This document shows, piece after piece, positions 1 through 7,231 of a DNA stretch of 64,000 nt. Position numbers and translations under genes: made by a program. Every line of letters begins with the position of its first letter. The stretch's first letter is position 1. The stretch lies in NCBI RefSeq assembly GCF_002272015.1, contig NZ_NPBY01000027.1, positions 62,001-126,000 of the forward strand, in the 5' to 3' direction. The notes beneath the pieces were generated by a model, which was not told the origin of the DNA, did no database searches, and was given only the letters and a program-made list of their open reading frames with translations. This DNA is from Paenibacillus campinasensis (GTDB lineage: Bacteria > Bacillota > Bacilli > Paenibacillales > Paenibacillaceae).

Positions 1-56
1 CTGGTTTAATCCCTTGCTTCGGGATGCCTGTATCTTCGTTTATTGAGCCATGAGGC

Positions 57-99
57 GGGCTGTTCTCTATAGGTTTATACCTTGGGGAACAGCCCTATT
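57..99 (+). terminator. Intrinsic terminator of an upstream gene outside the window
   Basis: The arms GGGCTGTTC (57-65) and GAACAGCCC (87-95) are perfectly complementary and are followed by TATTT. No gene is visible in bases 1-56, so it probably ends a transcript that starts before the window. Confidence 0.6.
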
Positions 100-176
100 T
101 GTGTGTCAGGAAACCGTAATAACGGCGGGATTTTAGCAAACGGCTAATATTACCAATACTACACTTTCGATTGCGC

Positions 177-206
177 GAATGAGAAAGGCTTCTTTCAACC
201 ATAATA
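177..206 (+). promoter_or_regulatory. Candidate sigma-G promoter of the first SASP gene
   Basis: GAATG (177-181) and CATAATA (200-206) are separated by 18 bases. This fits the forespore sigma-F/sigma-G pattern GHATR plus CATNNTA. The second SASP gene at 4094 has the same pair of elements (GAATA, 17 bases, CATAATA), which supports the reading. Confidence 0.6.
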
Positions 207-237
207 ACCTCATACAACATCAAAGGAGGTGACATAC

Positions 238-477
238 ATGGGATTCGCAGGTCAAGGTCAAGGACGCAACCGTTCTAACAATCTTGTCGTTCCTCAAGCT
301 AGCGCAGCTCTTCAACAACTGAAAGCTGAAGCAGCTCAAGAACTGGGTGTGACTCTTCCTCAAGATGGTTACATGGGGAACTACACTTCCCGTGAAACCG
401 GTTCTTTGGGTGGTTACATTACGAAACGTCTGGTTCAATTGGCTGAGCAGCAATTATCGGGTCGTTCGAACCTGTAA
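238..477 (+). CDS. Alpha/beta-type small acid-soluble spore protein
   Basis: 79-residue SASP, a protein that coats and protects DNA in the dormant spore and is cut by the GPR protease at germination. The family core is seen as NNLVVPQA near residue 14, then [15 protein letters not shown] and [10 protein letters not shown]. The ATG at 238 is chosen because AAAGGAGGTGA lies just upstream; a GTG at 229 overlaps that ribosome site. The residue after the usual GPR cleavage Glu is Leu, not the Phe or Ile of Bacillus proteins, and about five residues are added before TSR. A sigma-G-like promoter precedes it and a strong hairpin follows. A close paralogue lies at 4094. Confidence 0.95.
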   Translation: MGFAGQGQGRNRSNNLVVPQASAALQQLKAEAAQELGVTLPQDGYMGNYTSRETGSLGGYITKRLVQLAEQQLSGRSNL

Positions 478-504
478 TCGCATCTCTTCCCTCCAGCCGG
501 AATA

Positions 505-541
505 GAAAGAGGCGATCTTCTCCCCAAAGATCGCCTCTTTC
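505..541. terminator. Bidirectional intrinsic terminator between SASP and the converging gene
   Basis: GAAAGAGGCGATCTT and AAGATCGCCTCTTTC form a 15-bp stem with a short C-rich loop. The stem sits between convergent genes and ends in T-rich sequence on both strands. Confidence 0.8.
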
Positions 542-583
542 ACTATGTTATAAATAAGGTATACATAATAAGTTCGTGGAATA

Positions 584-988
584 TTAGGATTCTGACACCG
601 TCTCGGCATATGTATGTCGGGGATAACGTATCATTAGATTCGCCATATTATAGTTGGATTCAAGTATAGCATCAACGACAATCGTGCCTTGTCTTACCAT
701 AAATTCGTAACTGATTTCACCGTGTGTCCAGCGTCGCTTGTGCTTGAGACTTTCCAGTGCCATGGCTCGAAATGATAATTGCTGAGCTTCATTAAGTCCC
801 GGCTCCTGAGAATCAAGGAAACCGTTGCGCCCTTGTACCGGATTATGTCGAATTCCGAATTTGCCAATGACATTATTTCGTATTTGAACAAATACCGTGC
901 CGGAGTTAAGTCCTGCCAACTCCTCCTCTAATTCTTTAAAGACAATGTCCAATTGTCGGGCTAGCGAAAGCTGGTCCAATTGAATCAT
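584..988 (-). CDS. Conserved protein of unknown function, 134 aa
   Basis: I do not recognise a named family. The protein is soluble, with no signal or membrane segment. An N-terminal helical part (residues 1-28, with the acidic run ELEEELAGL) is followed by a mixed beta-rich part containing VFVQIRNN and, near the end, FMVRQGTIVVDA. The ATG at 988 is preferred to the in-frame GTG at 997, because the GTG lies inside the ribosome site GGAGGTG, which is correctly spaced from the ATG. A good sigma-A-type promoter stands about 55 bases upstream, so it is probably a single-gene transcript that ends at the shared hairpin with the SASP gene. Confidence 0.75.
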   Translation of the reverse strand: MIQLDQLSLARQLDIVFKELEEELAGLNSGTVFVQIRNNVIGKFGIRHNPVQGRNGFLDSQEPGLNEAQQLSFRAMALESLKHKRRWTHGEISYEFMVRQGTIVVDAILESNYNMANLMIRYPRHTYAETVSES

Positions 989-1043
989 TCCAAACACCTC
1001 CTCAACAATACTTATTCCCTATATTTACTAGGGCTTGTGACTC

Positions 1044-1072
1044 ATTATATGACAAACATATTGTCTGATCAA
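1044..1072 (-). promoter_or_regulatory. Sigma-A-type promoter of the 134-aa gene
   Basis: Read on the minus strand, TTGATC (1072-1067) is followed after exactly 17 bases by a perfect TATAAT (1049-1044). Confidence 0.65.
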
Positions 1073-1107
1073 CAATATTCAACACAATTGGGTAATAATC
1101 CCTAATA

Positions 1108-1138
1108 TTGCATGAATGATTAGTTCATGCAAGTTTTT
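1108..1138 (+). terminator. Orphan hairpin with T-tract
   Basis: TTGCATGAA (1108-1116) and TTCATGCAA (1124-1132) are perfectly complementary around a 7-base loop and are followed by GTTTTT. The shape is that of a plus-strand terminator, but no plus-strand gene precedes it. It lies about 35 bases upstream of the -35 box of the minus-strand promoter, so it could instead be an operator. Confidence 0.5.
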
Positions 1139-1191
1139 ATATGTCATCTTTCGGGTTTTTACGACAAGCTATTCCGTGGTTTATCCATATG

Positions 1192-1238
1192 AAAAAGCGC
1201 GAGTACAGACGGAAATACATCCGTTTACTCGCGCTTTC
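1192..1238 (-). terminator. Intrinsic terminator of the aldose epimerase gene
   Basis: GCGCGAGTA (1197-1205) pairs with TACTCGCGC, and an inner stem ACGGA/TCCGT extends it. On the minus strand it runs into GCTTTTTC. It lies 87 bases past the epimerase stop codon. Confidence 0.75.
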
Positions 1239-1324
1239 GTATAGTCCCGCCAGTCGGGGGAAATGACTGTAAGGAGGAGCAGCTGACAGTGTCGATTGCG
1301 ACCTTCTGGCAGGAGCCTTGCAGC

Positions 1325-2305
1325 TCAGGCCTCTGATTCAGGGCTCGAGATGGTCAGCTTGGTCCGCAGCTCCACCATGCTTTCAGGTTCAAGCCGGATC
1401 AAACCGGTTTCGGAATCTGGCAAATCCAGATTCGGAGCATTCGGAAGCCATGTATATGGCTCTATGCACAGGAACTGATCCGCGATGCCCTTGGTATACA
1501 GTACCCAGTGCTTGAAATAGGCACGGTCGGCAGAATAACGGATTTGATAACCGTCATTCCGGGTGAGCACCGCTTCGGCAGGCTGTCCTTCCGGAATTTT
1601 CAGAATCGTATCCAGATCGGCCTCCTTCAGATTCATGCCGCTGTTCAGCGGCTGGAGATGCCCCAGGGAAGCGGTGTCGCCTGTAGGAAGCAGCTCGCTG
1701 TTCAGCGTGTAGATCGCCTCGACCGGCAGCTGAAGCGTCCAGTTCTGCGGCTGTCCGTCCAGCAAAAACCACGTATGGTACCCAAGGCCGAACGGGATCG
1801 GCTGCTTTCCCATATGATGCACACGAAGGGTCTGGATGAACTGGTTGTTCTGGAGTCGAAAATTCATTTCAAGCTTCAAAGGTTCTGGAAACTGCGCGAT
1901 CCATTTCGGATCGTCCGAGGTGACAAATTCCGTAGTGACGGCACATCCTTCATCGTCTTCTTCAATATCGCTGACGCACCACGCTTGGGTGCGATGCAAA
2001 CCGTGAATATGATTATCATTGGCAGTGTTCTGTTCGAATTGGTATTCAACACCGCCGTATTCAAACCGTCCTTTATCAATCCGGCCGGGCGGAATGAGCA
2101 TCGGAATCCCGAAATGATACGGCTTCTGCAAATAGAAGGCCAGCTCGGTTTCATCCGGCTTCCGAAGAACTTGGCGATGGTTGTCTTTGTCCTTGATTTC
2201 AATAACATTGTTGCCTAAACGGGGAAGGAGTGTCACTTCAAGACGGCCGCTGTTAAGAGTATAAGTGTCGTAACCATTCCATTGACCTTTGGTCACTTGA
2301 TTCAT
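1325..2305 (-). CDS. Aldose 1-epimerase (GalM-like)
   Basis: 326-residue cytosolic protein of the galactose-mutarotase fold, which interconverts the alpha and beta anomers of aldoses. Visible family features are an early beta-rich segment with LPRLGNNVIEI, the substrate-binding histidine region NHIHGLHR at about residue 98, GLGYHTWF near 178, and the C-terminal CIEPYTW near 278, whose Glu matches the usual catalytic base. The start ATG follows AAAGGAG at good spacing. It is transcribed alone, divergently from the trpS leader. The exact sugar cannot be told from sequence. Confidence 0.88.
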   Translation of the reverse strand: MNQVTKGQWNGYDTYTLNSGRLEVTLLPRLGNNVIEIKDKDNHRQVLRKPDETELAFYLQKPYHFGIPMLIPPGRIDKGRFEYGGVEYQFEQNTANDNHIHGLHRTQAWCVSDIEEDDEGCAVTTEFVTSDDPKWIAQFPEPLKLEMNFRLQNNQFIQTLRVHHMGKQPIPFGLGYHTWFLLDGQPQNWTLQLPVEAIYTLNSELLPTGDTASLGHLQPLNSGMNLKEADLDTILKIPEGQPAEAVLTRNDGYQIRYSADRAYFKHWVLYTKGIADQFLCIEPYTWLPNAPNLDLPDSETGLIRLEPESMVELRTKLTISSPESEA

Positions 2306-2426
2306 ATCGATGCTCCTTTACTAACAGAAATCAATGTCTTGACGATTAACCACATCATAACAGATTTTTGCAGTGTACGTAAAAGAAAAGCTTCGAAACA
2401 TAAGGACAAGTTCGGTCAAAATGGAA

Positions 2427-2455
2427 TTGACAAGGGAAGTTCGGGGATTTATCAT
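2427..2455 (+). promoter_or_regulatory. Sigma-A promoter of trpS
   Basis: TTGACA (2427-2432) is a perfect -35 box; TATCAT (2450-2455) follows after 17 bases. Transcription would start just before the T-box leader. Confidence 0.7.
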
Positions 2456-2489
2456 TTGCTTGTAACAAGTTCTCAATGACTTTAAACAC

Positions 2490-2757
2490 GATGACAAGGA
2501 CAAGTAGGCAGGCGCGGTCATTCTTCAGAAAGCCGATGGGTGATGCGAATCGGTGAAGCCGCTTTGCTGAATGGACCTTGGAGTGCCTTGGGCAGAACAG
2601 GAAGAAGCCTCATGCTCCCTCCTTACTATGCGGGCCGGTTATTCTCCGTTATAAGAATCCAAGGCTGCGGCAATGATGTGCGACATCATGGTCCTGTTGC
2701 AGCGAATTAGGGTGGCACCACGGTCTCTCGTCCCTTTAGCGGATGAGGGCCTTTTTG
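2490..2757 (+). promoter_or_regulatory. Tryptophan T-box riboswitch with terminator, trpS leader
   Basis: Tandem hallmarks of a T-box are present. A stem I distal region has GATGGGTGATGCGA (2535-2548). A specifier loop reads GAA-TGG-ACC followed by TTGGAG, with TGG at 2572-2574 as the Trp codon. The T-box sequence AGGGTGGCACCACGG lies at 2709-2723. A terminator stem CTCTCGTCC (2725-2733) pairs with GGATGAGGG (2741-2749) and runs into CTTTTTG. Uncharged tRNA-Trp is expected to stabilise the antiterminator and raise trpS expression. Confidence 0.93.
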
Positions 2758-2792
2758 TATTTCATGGATATTCAATAGGGAGGTTAAACGAT

Positions 2793-3779
2793 ATGAAAAA
2801 GGTACTTTCCGGCATTCAACCAAGCGGAAGCCTGACACTCGGCAACTATATCGGCGCGATGAAAAATTTCGTCAAGCTGCAGCATGAATCACAGTGCTAT
2901 TTCATGGTGGTGGACCTGCATGCGATCACGGTTCCTCAGGAGCCGGCCGCGCTCAGGGAGCAATCGGAGGCGGTCGCTTCCCTGTTCGTGGCGGCGGGCA
3001 TCGACCCGTCCAGCTCCAATGTCTTCCTTCAGTCCCATGTACCGGAGCATGCGGAGCTAGGATGGCTCATGACCACGCTTGTTCACATGGGAGAGCTGGA
3101 GCGGATGACGCAGTTCAAGGACAAGTCGGCGGGCAAAGAGTCCGTGGGTGCCGGCCTGTTTACTTATCCGGCGCTGATGGCGGCAGATATTCTGCTGTAC
3201 AACGCCGATCTTGTGCCGGTAGGCGATGATCAGAAGCAGCATCTGGAGCTGACCCGCGACCTGGCGGCGCGCTTTAATCACCGCTTCGGTGAATATTTCA
3301 CCATCCCGGAGCCATACATTCCGGAAGTGGGCGCACGAATCATGTCGCTGGACGATGCATCGAAAAAAATGAGCAAAAGCAGTCCGGTTGAAGGCAGTTA
3401 TATTAAGCTGCTCGACTCTCCCGATCAGATTCGCAAAAAAATAAGCCGGGCGACAACGGATTCCGGCACAGAAGTGGTTTATGATCCGAAAGCGAAGCCT
3501 GAGATCAGCAATCTGATGAGCATCTATTCCGAATGCGCGGGAGTCTCGCTCCGAGAGGTTCAGGATCGTTTCGAAGGAAAGATGTACGGAGCTTTCAAAA
3601 AGGAGCTTGGCGAAGTCGTTGTGGCTGCGCTGGAGCCGCTCCAAACTAGATATTTCGAAATCCGCCAAACCGGGGAAATTCATGATATTCTGGCCCGGGG
3701 CCGAGAGCAGGCTCGTCAAACCGCCGCTGCAACGCTTCGCGATGTGAAGGAGAAGATGGGATTTCTGGCTCCGAAATAA
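2793..3779 (+). CDS. trpS: Tryptophanyl-tRNA synthetase
   Basis: 328-residue class I aminoacyl-tRNA synthetase that charges tRNA-Trp with tryptophan in the cytosol. The ATP-binding signature appears as PSGSLTLGNYIGA at residues 10-22 (the HIGH-like region), GDDQKQHLELTRDL in the middle, and KMSKS at 192-196. Length matches bacterial TrpS of about 330. The ATG at 2793 follows AGGGAGGT; the open frame extends 40 codons upstream into the T-box leader, which is not coding. Expression is controlled by the Trp T-box. The next gene faces the other way. Confidence 0.97.
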   Translation: MKKVLSGIQPSGSLTLGNYIGAMKNFVKLQHESQCYFMVVDLHAITVPQEPAALREQSEAVASLFVAAGIDPSSSNVFLQSHVPEHAELGWLMTTLVHMGELERMTQFKDKSAGKESVGAGLFTYPALMAADILLYNADLVPVGDDQKQHLELTRDLAARFNHRFGEYFTIPEPYIPEVGARIMSLDDASKKMSKSSPVEGSYIKLLDSPDQIRKKISRATTDSGTEVVYDPKAKPEISNLMSIYSECAGVSLREVQDRFEGKMYGAFKKELGEVVVAALEPLQTRYFEIRQTGEIHDILARGREQARQTAAATLRDVKEKMGFLAPK

Positions 3780-3803
3780 ATCCGCTTGCGGCCTGTTGCT
3801 GGG

Positions 3804-3971
3804 TCAGGAGCGCCTGCGTTTGGATTTAATGACGAATCCCCAGCCGATGTTCAGAATGGACAGCACGCCAAGCATGGCAGCAAGCCATCCGTTATAACTG
3901 ATCGTCATGGCTGAAGCGCTAAGCAGGGCAATGGACGAGATTGCAAACCATAAGGATAAGCCTTTGCTCAT
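3804..3971 (-). CDS. Small two-helix membrane protein, 55 aa
   Basis: Hypothetical protein with two predicted membrane helices (about residues 6-22 and 32-48) and a basic tail KSKRRRS, which suggests a cytoplasmic C terminus. The ATG at 3971 is chosen because GGGAGGT precedes it; a longer frame to 4049 lacks a ribosome site and would run into the promoter of the SASP gene. It converges on trpS with a 24-base gap. I do not recognise the family. Confidence 0.65.
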   Translation of the reverse strand: MSKGLSLWFAISSIALLSASAMTISYNGWLAAMLGVLSILNIGWGFVIKSKRRRS

Positions 3972-4011
3972 ATCAAGATTACCTCCCGGGAAGTGTAAAC
4001 TAAAAAAATAC

Positions 4012-4040
4012 GAATAACGTTGCGATAAAGAGCCATAATA
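4012..4040 (+). promoter_or_regulatory. Candidate sigma-G promoter of the second SASP gene
   Basis: GAATA (4012-4016), 17 bases, CATAATA (4034-4040). These are the same elements as upstream of the SASP gene at 238. Confidence 0.6.
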
Positions 4041-4093
4041 AGTTTGCAAGCTTGCACTGGAACATCAGACATTCAGTGAAGGGAGACAATAAT

Positions 4094-4318
4094 ATGGCAA
4101 GAGGACGTTCTAGCAACAATCTGGTAGTGCCGCAAGCAACAGCCGCTCTTCAGCAACTGAAAATGGAGGCTGCCCGTGAGCTTGGAGTGACGATTCCGCA
4201 GGATGGTTACTACGGTAACTATACTTCTCGGGAAACCGGCTCCCTGGGTGGATATATTACTAAACGTCTGGTTCAACTGGCCGAGCAGTCCCTCTCCGGG
4301 TCTGGCCGTACACTGTAA
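4094..4318 (+). CDS. Alpha/beta-type small acid-soluble spore protein
   Basis: 74-residue DNA-binding spore protein and paralogue of the gene at 238. From NNLVVPQA onward the two proteins differ by only a few residues, while the N terminus is shorter and starts MARGRSS. It has the same RELGV cleavage region with Leu and the same extended loop before [10 protein letters not shown]. The ATG at 4094 follows GAAGGGAGAC; the longer frame to 4052 has no ribosome site. It is expected to be made in the forespore and used as DNA shield and amino-acid store. Confidence 0.95.
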   Translation: MARGRSSNNLVVPQATAALQQLKMEAARELGVTIPQDGYYGNYTSRETGSLGGYITKRLVQLAEQSLSGSGRTL

Positions 4319-4348
4319 ATTTGTTTCTTAACCAATAAGCGATCACTG

Positions 4349-4377
4349 GCCTGGTGCTTCTATGCACCGGGCTTTTT
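4349..4377 (+). terminator. Intrinsic terminator of the second SASP gene
   Basis: GCCTGGTGC (4349-4357) pairs with GCACCGGGC (4364-4372), with one G-U pair, and is followed by TTTTTA. Confidence 0.8.
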
Positions 4378-4499
4378 ATGCTGTGGATCGAGGTCAGAAC
4401 GTCTAACTGAAATTGTGCCTTAAAGAAAGGTCTGGCGTCAAGATTGAGGCCTGGCAAAATTCACCGAATTGTCATACAGATCCGAACAATTGCGCGGGA

Positions 4500-4529
4500 T
4501 TGCTCAACACTTTTTTGGAATGATATGAT
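4500..4529 (+). promoter_or_regulatory. Sigma-A-type promoter of ctaB
   Basis: TTGCTC (4500-4505), 18-base spacer, TATGAT (4524-4529). It lies about 63 bases before the GTG start of ctaB. Confidence 0.5.
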
Positions 4530-4592
4530 AAACTTTATAGCGGAGGCGGCACTTCCTCCATCAACGAAAGAACAAGGAGGAATATTGTACAC

Positions 4593-5528
4593 GTGGACAA
4601 TCGCTTGAGATACCAGTCTCCTTCAGAATCGGCGGCCCTCGCGTCCGCTGCACCCGCAGATCAGCCAGCGGGAACATGGAAAGATTTTATCACTGTGACG
4701 AAACCCGGAATTCTCCGGTCTAATTTAATAGCAGCTTTTGCCGGATTTTGGCTTGCTTCCAAGTGGGACATCCAGTTCGGACTGTTGGTCTCCACACTGC
4801 TGGGAACCGTACTTGTCATGGCATCCTCCTGCGTGTTCAATAACTACTTCGACCGGGAGCTTGACATGAAGATGGAGCGGACCCGGGATCGCTCGCTGCC
4901 AACGGGACGTTTGAGCCCGAAGGTCGTGCTGTGGTATGCGATCATACTGGGCATCGCCGGCCTCTCGATATTGTTCCTGTTCTCAGGGCTGCTCGCAGGC
5001 ATCTTCGGCGTTGTCGGGATGTTTGTGTACGTGGTCATTTACACGTTGTGGCTTAAGCGCTCATCGACCTGGAGCACGTCGGTCGGGGCGATCTCGGGAG
5101 CGATGCCGCCCGTCATCGGTTATGTAGCTGTTACCCATCGCGTCGATATGGGGGCTATTCTGCTGTTTGCGATGCTGTTTCTGTGGCAGCCGCCGCATTT
5201 CTGGGCGCTTGGCATCCGGCGTGTGGAAGAATATCGGGCGGCCGGTTTTCCGTTGCTGCCGGTAGTGAAGGGCATTCGGCGCACGAAGTTTCAAATGATT
5301 CCGTATCTGGTGTTGTTGGTACCGCTGCCAATATTGATGTACACCTACGGATATGCAGGCGTGTTTTTCCTGGTCATCGGCCTTCTGCTGGCGATCGGAT
5401 GGCTCTATACGGCGCTGCAAGGCTTTCGAGCCAAGGATGACGAAGCTTGGTCCAAAAAAGTGTTCCTATTCTCGATCAACTATTTGACCTTGAGCCTGAT
5501 CGTTCTCATCCTGAACACGTCTTTCTAA
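4593..5528 (+). CDS. ctaB: Protoheme IX farnesyltransferase (heme O synthase)
   Basis: 311-residue UbiA-superfamily membrane enzyme that adds a farnesyl group to heme b to make heme O, the precursor of heme A for cytochrome oxidase. The first Asp-rich prenyl-binding motif is seen as NNYFDRELDMKMERT near residue 88; several long hydrophobic helices follow. A 30-residue hydrophilic N-terminal extension precedes the core. Start is GTG, set by AAGGAGG at 4574. The Sco gene lies 66 bases downstream on the same strand, and ctaA for the next step of heme A synthesis is 13 kb away. Confidence 0.95.
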   Translation: MDNRLRYQSPSESAALASAAPADQPAGTWKDFITVTKPGILRSNLIAAFAGFWLASKWDIQFGLLVSTLLGTVLVMASSCVFNNYFDRELDMKMERTRDRSLPTGRLSPKVVLWYAIILGIAGLSILFLFSGLLAGIFGVVGMFVYVVIYTLWLKRSSTWSTSVGAISGAMPPVIGYVAVTHRVDMGAILLFAMLFLWQPPHFWALGIRRVEEYRAAGFPLLPVVKGIRRTKFQMIPYLVLLVPLPILMYTYGYAGVFFLVIGLLLAIGWLYTALQGFRAKDDEAWSKKVFLFSINYLTLSLIVLILNTSF

Positions 5529-5594
5529 GACGGTGCTCGAAGCTGGCTAGCGGCGAGTCATGCAAGGCTGATGAGATGAAGGGAGACTTATAAG

Positions 5595-6215
5595 ATGAAC
5601 GGATTGAAACAACATAAATGGAGCTGGCTGCTGCTGGTTGTCTGTATGATCGCGGCAGTCTATCTGGTATATAATGCGCTTGATTTCGGCAAGGAGAAGC
5701 TGCCGGTCATTCGCGAAGTCGGGGACTTCACCATGGAGAATGTAGACGGTGCTACGGTCTCGCGGGATGATACGGCCGGTCAAGTCCGGCTGATGTATTT
5801 CTACTTTACGAGCTGCCCGGATGTGTGTCCGGTGACGACCTTCCTGCTGTCCCAAATTCAGGACGAGCTGAAGAAGGAGGAAGGTGTTTTCGGCGAGAAG
5901 GTATCCTTCGTATCCATCTCGTTTGATCCGGAAACGGATACCCGGGAGAAGATCAAGGAGTTTGGCGACCGGTTCTATGCGGATTACGACGGCTGGTACT
6001 TCCTTCGGGGGGATCAAGAGGAGACGCGGACACTGATGCGGGATTCGTTCAAAATCCCTCTGCTCGGAAACGATGCCACCAACTATACCCACGGCAATTA
6101 CATCGCGCTCGTGGACAGGGACAACAACATCCGCAAGATGTATAATGCGGCTATTCCGCAGGATGTGGAGATCGATGAAGTGGTGAAAGATATATACAAC
6201 TTGATCAACGAATAG
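5595..6215 (+). CDS. SCO1/SenC family copper chaperone
   Basis: 206-residue thioredoxin-fold protein anchored by one N-terminal membrane helix (residues 10-27), with the soluble domain outside. It is thought to deliver copper to the CuA centre of cytochrome c oxidase. The copper ligands of the family are present: C74 and C78 in SCPDVCP and H166 in YTHGNY. The ATG follows GAAGGGAGAC. Its position directly after ctaB supports a role in cytochrome oxidase assembly; B. subtilis YpmQ (Sco) is the nearest named relative. Confidence 0.93.
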   Translation: MNGLKQHKWSWLLLVVCMIAAVYLVYNALDFGKEKLPVIREVGDFTMENVDGATVSRDDTAGQVRLMYFYFTSCPDVCPVTTFLLSQIQDELKKEEGVFGEKVSFVSISFDPETDTREKIKEFGDRFYADYDGWYFLRGDQEETRTLMRDSFKIPLLGNDATNYTHGNYIALVDRDNNIRKMYNAAIPQDVEIDEVVKDIYNLINE

Positions 6216-6228
6216 ATGCGCATGACAG

Positions 6229-6263
6229 CAAAGCGCCTGTCCACTTGTGTGGCGGGCGCTTTG
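6229..6263 (+). terminator. Intrinsic terminator after the Sco gene
   Basis: CAAAGCGCC (6229-6237) pairs with GGCGCTTTG (6255-6263). The following sequence is TTGTGTC, so the T-tract is poor. Confidence 0.6.
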
Positions 6264-6339
6264 TTGTGTCTATTGGCGGAGGCGTGGCGGAGAATGCGCA
6301 GCTGGTGGTTGGTGGTTGCTGGATGGGGCAGCCTATCGG

Positions 6340-6741
6340 TCAGGGCCTTCTTGGAAGGCGGTGCTCAATTGTACCGCTGTAACCGGAAAGGCCCGGTTCG
6401 TGCTCCGGGGGAGGATATATAATGAACTCTTCAAGTCCGGCTTTTTCCAGTTGAGCGATCAAATATTCATCGGGCGTTCCTTCAACGCCCGCATAGCCGC
6501 GCCGGGTGTACAATTGAACAGCGTCTGGAAACGCATCGCGCAGAATGGCCCGGATTTTCTTGCCGGAGCTGTCGTTGTCCATAAACAGGTAGACTTCATG
6601 ATCCCTGACCTGTTTGCGAAGCGATTCCAGCTTGGCGGTGTTCAGGGTGCCGAACGTACATAGAATGGTAATGTCGGACGTTAGCAGCCTGCGAAGGCGG
6701 CTGCGGTCATTTTTTCCTTCCACGATCATATAAATCGACAT
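6340..6741 (-). CDS. Toprim-domain protein (YusF/RNase M5-like)
   Basis: 133-residue protein made almost only of a Toprim fold, the metal-binding domain of topoisomerases, primases and RNase M5. The two metal-binding elements are clear: VEGKND at residues 7-12 with the catalytic Glu, and MDNDSSGKK near residue 54 with the DxD pair. It is shorter than RNase M5 (about 180) and not near a ksgA gene, so it is better compared with the small B. subtilis Toprim protein YusF. ATG at 6741 is preferred over TTG at 6744 because GAGGTGAG lies upstream. Its nuclease activity is unproven. Confidence 0.8.
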   Translation of the reverse strand: MSIYMIVEGKNDRSRLRRLLTSDITILCTFGTLNTAKLESLRKQVRDHEVYLFMDNDSSGKKIRAILRDAFPDAVQLYTRRGYAGVEGTPDEYLIAQLEKAGLEEFIIYPPPEHEPGLSGYSGTIEHRLPRRP

Positions 6742-6873
6742 CAACTCACCTCGGTCAGGTTACAGACGTTTTGGGTATGTCACTAGTGTAACTTGGATTC
6801 CCTGATTCATGCAAAAAACCGAAGCGATAGTACAAGAGGGACAGCCGAGCTGCTACACAGGCTTGAGCATGTG

Positions 6874-6909
6874 AAAAAGCCCCCATCGGTCTATAGGACC
6901 TGCGGGAGC
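6874..6909 (-). terminator. Intrinsic terminator of the YjcZ-type gene
   Basis: On the minus strand GCTCCC pairs with GGGGGC around a longer imperfect stem, followed by TTTTTCAC. It lies 27 bases past the stop of the small gene. Confidence 0.55.
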
Positions 6910-6935
6910 CATGAGGGAAGGATACGAACTGGGGA

Positions 6936-7055
6936 TTAATAATAGTAGCCGCTAAGAATGATAACGAGCAATATATACAGCACCAGAATCGCGCCTACAG
7001 AATATCCTCCGCCTACCGGAGATTTATGGTGATGATGCTTATGCACATGACTCAT
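6936..7055 (-). CDS. YjcZ-type sporulation microprotein, His-rich N terminus
   Basis: 39-residue protein, MSHVHKHHHH at the start, then a Gly-rich turn (VGGGYSVG) and one membrane helix (about residues 20-36) ending in SGYYY. The Gly-rich turn plus a helix of the AILVLYILLVIIL type is the YjcZ/spore-membrane microprotein pattern. GGGGTG is spaced 7 bases from the ATG. CATAAGATA at 7103-7111 on the minus strand fits a sigma-K -10 element, though no matching -35 is seen. The histidine cluster is unusual and could bind metal. A second member lies at 61141. Confidence 0.75.
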   Translation of the reverse strand: MSHVHKHHHHKSPVGGGYSVGAILVLYILLVIILSGYYY

Positions 7056-7231
7056 CCATGTTCACCCCTTAGGTCTGATGTCCGTGGTCATTTGCCACAC
7101 TGTATCTTATGTCAAATGTCCCGCAACGATTGTGCATCGGCCCAAATCAGGCGTTTTGGGCACATGTTCAGGATGCTGCGCTTGAAGTTATGGTCTGTCT
7201 GCGGGCGAAGCTCCGAAATATGGTCCGCTGC

